DNA of 64,000 nt from NCBI RefSeq assembly GCF_029623755.1, contig NZ_CP121106.1, forward strand, positions 817,001 to 881,000, read 5' to 3'. The DNA comes from Altererythrobacter sp. CAU 1644 (lineage in GTDB: Bacteria; Pseudomonadota; Alphaproteobacteria; Sphingomonadales; Sphingomonadaceae). Every line of letters begins with the position of its first letter. Within the stretch, counting starts at the first letter, position 1. The position numbers were made by a program, and so were the translations under genes. Positions 60,330-64,000 of this stretch are shown piece after piece. Under the pieces are notes generated by a model. The model saw only the letters and a program-made list of their open reading frames with translations, was not told the origin of the DNA and did no database searches.

Positions 60330-60469
60330 AATACCCTCCTTCGCAGCGCGTCCCTCCTTCCCAGACTATCAAGCCTCGCCGCGAGCGCCAAACCGGCGCA
60401 CCCGGTCTGGAATTCCAAGCGATGGCGCAATTGCTTTGCGTGCAGGCAGAAAGCGGATAGCCAAGGGCC

Positions 60470-61294
60470 ATGCCCGGGCCCACCGACAAAGCCTATACCT
60501 TCGATCACGCGGTGAGCGCTGACGGCTCGGTCGCGTTCCGCTGTTCGCAGGATGTCGATGAGTGGCGTTGGCTCGAGCTTCCCGCATGGCATCCGGTTGC
60601 GATGCAAACGATAAACTATTGGGTCTCGGTCGAATGCTCGGCGGCGCGCGAGACGTTGGATCGCGACAAGTGGAGCGCGCTCACCTGGATGGATTGGAAA
60701 GTCGGCGATTTCGCGGCCGGAATTCCGGCGCGCGGCGAGATGGAAAACGCCGGCATCGATGGCGAAGTCGGGTTCGCAATCCGGCTCTATGACACTGCCG
60801 ACCGGCTGATCTACTCGAGCCGCGGCAAGGGCGTGGTGTTCCGCACCCGCGATTTCGAGGGCTGGCGCAAGGAAGCCAAGACCAGCCTGCTCGGCAAGGT
60901 TCCGCATGGCGACTTCAGCTATGCCGATCCGGCATCACTGGGCATCGGGCCGCACGAGTTCCCGCTGATCTCGCCCGTTCGGAGCGACGCCCAGCCCTAT
61001 GTCGACGCACTCGTCACGCGCGACAATGGCATGCCCCCTGCGGCGCGCTACATGAGCGGCTCGGGCGACCATGTGAATGCGACCCACCTTGCCGAATGCG
61101 CTCGCCAGTTCGTCGCCGCGCTGACCGGCAATCCCGCTGTGCGGTTTCCCCGAGGCGAGATCCGCTTCACGCGCTACGTCGAACTCGGGGCGCCATTTCG
61201 GATTGAGCTCCTGTCGCGAGAAGGGAGCGTAATCACGCTTTCGGTCGAACAGGGCGGCAAGCCCTGCACCGCGATTAAGCTGGTCGCAGCCTAG
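60470..61294 (+). CDS. Hypothetical protein, possibly double hotdog fold
   Basis: A 274-residue soluble protein. Alternating strands and a long amphipathic helix (HVNATHLAECARQFVAALTG) followed by paired strands (ITLSVEQGGKPCTAIKLV) at the C-terminus recall a hotdog fold, perhaps two in tandem as in AfsA-like or acyl-ACP-related proteins. No catalytic residue can be assigned. The stop overlaps the convergent rsmB stop by 4 bp. The fold suggestion is inference only. Confidence 0.65.
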   Translation: MPGPTDKAYTFDHAVSADGSVAFRCSQDVDEWRWLELPAWHPVAMQTINYWVSVECSAARETLDRDKWSALTWMDWKVGDFAAGIPARGEMENAGIDGEVGFAIRLYDTADRLIYSSRGKGVVFRTRDFEGWRKEAKTSLLGKVPHGDFSYADPASLGIGPHEFPLISPVRSDAQPYVDALVTRDNGMPPAARYMSGSGDHVNATHLAECARQFVAALTGNPAVRFPRGEIRFTRYVELGAPFRIELLSREGSVITLSVEQGGKPCTAIKLVAA

Positions 61295-62526
61295 GGTTTG
61301 CGCCAGCGGGCGATGAAGAATCCGTCGAGTCCGCCCTGGGCCGCGAGCATGCCGGGATCGGTGCGGAGCCAGCCTTCCGGCGAAGGTTCGATGCCTGCAG
61401 GCAGCTCGTCCGCAGAGATCGGCATGGGTTCGAGCGCGACCCTTGCCGCCTGCTCCTCGCCCTCTTCGCGTTCGAGCGAACACACCGCGTAGACGAGCAC
61501 GCCACCCGGCTTGAGCCACTGCGCCGCCCGCTCGAGCAAGGCCTGCTGTATCTCGGCCATCTCCGCGATCTGGCGCGGCCCGATGCGATGGAGCACGTCG
61601 GGGTGGCGCCGGCAGGTGCCGGTCGCGGTGCACGGCGCGTCGATCAGCACCGCGTCGAACTTGTGCTTGGGCTCCCACGTCAGGGCATCGGCTCTGACCG
61701 GCGAGGCGCCGAGGCCGGTCCGCTTGAGGTTCTGGCGCAGCACATCGAGCCGCCGCTTGCTGAGGTCGAGCGCGGTGACGTTCCACCCGGCCGCGGCGAG
61801 CTGCATGGTCTTGCCCCCCGGCGCTGCGCACAGGTCGAGCGCGTGGCGACCTTCGCCCTGTCCCAGCAACCGCGCGGGCAGCGAAGCGGCGAGGTCCTGC
61901 ACCCACCATTCGCCGTCTCGGTAACCTTCGATCTTCTCGACCGCTTCGCCGCGCGACAGGCGCACATGCCCCGGCGCCAGGCTGTCGCCACCCAACTGCA
62001 ATGCCCAATGCGCGGCTCTTTCGGCATCCTTCAGAGTCAGGTCGAGCGACGGCGGCTCGACCAGCCCCTTAGCAATCTCGCCCGCGCGGTCGCCCCAGCG
62101 CGCCGCCACATGCTCCGGCAGGGTTGGCGCCGCGGGAAGCGAGACGTCCTGCTTGGCCAGCGTCGAGAACACGCCATGCGCGAGACGGCGCGGGCCACCG
62201 CTCAGCAAGGGCAGGCAGGTCGCGATCACCGCGTGCGGCGGCGTTTCGAGCCGCAGCCATTGCGCCAGCATCAGCCGCAGCACGCTGCGCGCCTTGGCAT
62301 CGTGGGGCAGTCGTTTCTGGGTCGCGCTGTCGATCAGCATGTCGAGATCGACCAGCCAGCGCAGCGCCTCATTGGCGATAGCGAGCGCGAGCGCCTTGTC
62401 CGGCCCTTCGCGCAGGCTGCGGATTGCATTGCGCCCGGCCACCTCCAGCGTTTCGCCGCGATGGAGCACCGCGTCGATCATCTGGAGCGCGGCGCGGCGC
62501 GCGGGAAATCCGGGGGTGTGGGCCAT
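61291..62526 (-). CDS. RsmB-family rRNA (cytosine-C5) methyltransferase
   Basis: A 411-residue RNA m5C methyltransferase. An N-terminal NusB-like helical domain (residues about 1-130) precedes the Rossmann core with LCAAPGGKTMQLA (SAM binding), DAPCTATGT (motif IV with the first Cys) and YAVCSLEREE (motif VI with the nucleophilic Cys). Both catalytic cysteines are intact. The NusB-like fusion points to the RsmB group acting on 16S rRNA, rather than RsmF or a tRNA enzyme. GC-rich, normal core gene. Confidence 0.9.
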   Translation of the reverse strand: MAHTPGFPARRAALQMIDAVLHRGETLEVAGRNAIRSLREGPDKALALAIANEALRWLVDLDMLIDSATQKRLPHDAKARSVLRLMLAQWLRLETPPHAVIATCLPLLSGGPRRLAHGVFSTLAKQDVSLPAAPTLPEHVAARWGDRAGEIAKGLVEPPSLDLTLKDAERAAHWALQLGGDSLAPGHVRLSRGEAVEKIEGYRDGEWWVQDLAASLPARLLGQGEGRHALDLCAAPGGKTMQLAAAGWNVTALDLSKRRLDVLRQNLKRTGLGASPVRADALTWEPKHKFDAVLIDAPCTATGTCRRHPDVLHRIGPRQIAEMAEIQQALLERAAQWLKPGGVLVYAVCSLEREEGEEQAARVALEPMPISADELPAGIEPSPEGWLRTDPGMLAAQGGLDGFFIARWRKP

Positions 62527-62581
62527 CGCGCGCGCCCTACATGGCCTTGCATGTCAGCGCCAGAGCGCACATCTTCTGCCC

Positions 62582-62740
62582 ATGACGACGAAGAAGTCCG
62601 AAGCGGCAAAGAATTTTGCCAAGCCCAAGCACTGGAGCAACGAGCCTGCGCCCAAGCCGAAGAAGGGCGAGGTCGAGGAAGAGCTGTCCCCCACCCGCTA
62701 TGGCGACTGGGAAAAGAACGGCATCGCGATCGATTTTTAG
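62582..62740 (+). CDS. DUF1674 / succinate dehydrogenase assembly factor 4-like protein
   Basis: A 52-residue protein with the family hallmark PTRYGDWEKNGIAIDF at the C-terminus. SdhAF4-type proteins bind flavinylated SdhA and aid assembly of succinate dehydrogenase. The short basic N-terminal part (TKKSEAAKNFAKPKHW) is variable in the family. ATG at 62582 gives the usual bacterial length; the upstream open frame is antisense to rsmB. The stop overlaps that of the convergent P450 by 4 bp. Confidence 0.85.
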   Translation: MTTKKSEAAKNFAKPKHWSNEPAPKPKKGEVEEELSPTRYGDWEKNGIAIDF

Positions 62741-64000
62741 AAGCTCTTGAACGTCACCTTCAGCCCGTCCTTGGGCTTGGGAATCGGCCACGCCTGCCAT
62801 TCGGGATCGTAGCCCTCGGCAATCTCGATCGAATAGCGTTGCAGCAGCTGCGCCATCAAGATCTTCACCTGCATGTAGGCAAAGTGCAGGCCGAGGCACA
62901 TATGCGCGCCGCCACCGAACGGCACCCACGCATATTTGTGGCGCTCCTTCACCTTGTCGGGGGTGAAGCGCAGCGGGTCAAACTTCTCGGGCTCGGCCCA
63001 GTGCTCGGGATCGTGATGCACCATGTGGGCGCTGATACCCACGCTCGCCCCCGCCGGAATGGTGTAACCGCCGTACTCGAAGCTCTTGAGCGCGCGGCGC
63101 GGGGTCGAGGGAACCGGCGGGACGATCCGCAAGGCTTCCTTGAACGCCATCTCGGTCAGGTCGAGCTTGCCTAGATCGTCATAGTCGAGCGGCCGCGGAT
63201 GGCCGCTTGCGTCGGGACCGCCTGTCACCGCGACGATCTCCTGTCGCAGCTTCTCCTGCCATTCGGGATGCTTGGCGAGGAGATAGATCAGCGACGTTGC
63301 CGAGGACGTGATCGTGTCATGCGCCGCCATCATCAGGAAGTTCATGTGATCGACCACCTCGTCGACCGGCAGCAGCGAGCCATCCTCGCGCGTCGCGGTG
63401 GCGAACTGGCTGAACATGTCCTGCCCGCCGCCTTCCTTGCGGCGCCGATGGGTTTCCCTGGTGAAATAATCGACCAGGAATTTGCGCCCGTCGACGCCCT
63501 TCTTCATCTGCGTGAAGGGTAACGGCGCGCGGACCGGCGCTACCGAGGCCTGCACCATGTCGACGAATGCCTGGTTGATCTTGTCGGCTTCGGGCCCCCA
63601 CGGGATGCCGATGAAGCTGTCGGCGGCAAGATCGAGCGTGAGCTGCTTGATCGCCGGATAGAACAGCATTTTGTGATCGGCCCAGCCCTTGACCGTCTCG
63701 GCAATGCCGCGATTGAGGCTCCCCGAATAATGCCGCATCGGCCCCGGCTTGAAAGCAATCGACAGCGCGCGCCGGTCGATCCGGTGATGATCGAAATCGA
63801 GCAGCATCAGCCCGCGCGGAAACAGCCGGTCGAGGATCGGGCCCCAGCCCTGCTCGCTTGAGAAGATCTTGTCGCGATCGAACAGCATCAGCTCGTTGGC
63901 GTCCGCCCCGATCAGCGCAACCTGCCAGCCGCCAAAGGCGCGGTTCTTGTAAACCTTGCCGTATTTCTCGACCATTTCCCGGCCGAAACGGTGCGGGTCG
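62737..64000 (-). CDS. Cytochrome P450, N-terminus beyond the window
   Basis: A P450 monooxygenase with about 421 residues visible. The I-helix oxygen-activation region is AAHDTITSS. The K-helix ExxR is EALR. The heme loop is FGGGAHMCLGLHFA with the axial Cys. The frame continues in the same reading to the window end (DPHRFGREMVEKYG), so the true start is upstream of the visible part and ATG at 63975 is internal. The family (possibly CYP51-like in its wide AHDT/FGGG pattern, or another sphingomonad clan) and the substrate are not assignable. No ferredoxin is in view. Confidence 0.92.
   Translation of the reverse strand, partial: DPHRFGREMVEKYGKVYKNRAFGGWQVALIGADANELMLFDRDKIFSSEQGWGPILDRLFPRGLMLLDFDHHRIDRRALSIAFKPGPMRHYSGSLNRGIAETVKGWADHKMLFYPAIKQLTLDLAADSFIGIPWGPEADKINQAFVDMVQASVAPVRAPLPFTQMKKGVDGRKFLVDYFTRETHRRRKEGGGQDMFSQFATATREDGSLLPVDEVVDHMNFLMMAAHDTITSSATSLIYLLAKHPEWQEKLRQEIVAVTGGPDASGHPRPLDYDDLGKLDLTEMAFKEALRIVPPVPSTPRRALKSFEYGGYTIPAGASVGISAHMVHHDPEHWAEPEKFDPLRFTPDKVKERHKYAWVPFGGGAHMCLGLHFAYMQVKILMAQLLQRYSIEIAEGYDPEWQAWPIPKPKDGLKVTFKSF

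Overview
The window reads as chromosomal DNA of a GC-rich alphaproteobacterium, most likely Sphingomonadales/Erythrobacteraceae. This is inferred from gene content: a bacteriophytochrome with an HWE-type kinase and heme oxygenase, other HisKA_2 kinases, a large Oar-like TonB receptor with a carboxypeptidase-regulatory domain, a DUF1674 succinate dehydrogenase assembly protein, and a high-GC third-position bias. No rRNA or CRISPR array is present. One tRNA gene (Lys, anticodon TTT) lies at 52908-52983.

Layout: 0-6.3 kb holds a fatty-acyl-AMP ligase (cut by the window edge), a lipoprotein, a DUF389 membrane protein and a TelA / XpaC-like / PHA-granule-type operon. 6.3-14.3 kb is signalling: bphO-bphP, a mannose-1-phosphate guanylyltransferase, a TonB-like protein, and a MASE1-PAS-HisKA-REC-Hpt hybrid kinase. 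14.4-26.5 kb is transport and catabolism: a large TonB-dependent receptor, a nucleoside transporter with a 2-oxoglutarate dioxygenase, a YhhQ-like transporter with an amino-acid permease, and a TetR-controlled Rieske oxygenase / FAD oxidoreductase / flavin reductase cluster with a near-perfect 24-bp operator.

26.5-31.2 kb looks horizontally acquired. It has a cluster of CAGGGAA repeats, an XRE-ImmA regulatory pair, and a divergent, translationally coupled operon (ParB-like/DNA methylase, DUF5681, unknown protein) behind an almost consensus sigma-70 promoter. 31.3-46.5 kb carries redox repair (antiporter, AhpD-like, MsrA, MsrB), a TonB receptor / DUF4198 / small secreted protein group, a copper amine oxidase, an ECF sigma / anti-sigma pair, a YadA-like trimeric autotransporter with a large internal duplication, an alpha/beta hydrolase and fumC.

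46.6-50.3 kb holds a HisKA_2 kinase and a cluster of small genes (cold-shock-like protein, two unknown small proteins, DUF2061, a coiled-coil lipoprotein). Two transcription units there start with the same roughly 125-nt leader, which contains a hairpin preserved by compensatory change. This is the most interesting non-coding signal in the window. A DUF2924 / large serine recombinase module abuts the tRNA-Lys gene. The right end (53-64 kb) is ordinary chromosome: folK, an M20 peptidase, aguB, a SIMPL protein, an exported methyltransferase-like protein, a second msrA, small lipoproteins, rsmB, sdhAF4 and a P450 cut by the window edge.

Functional assignments rest on motifs and family resemblance read by eye. 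No database search was run.
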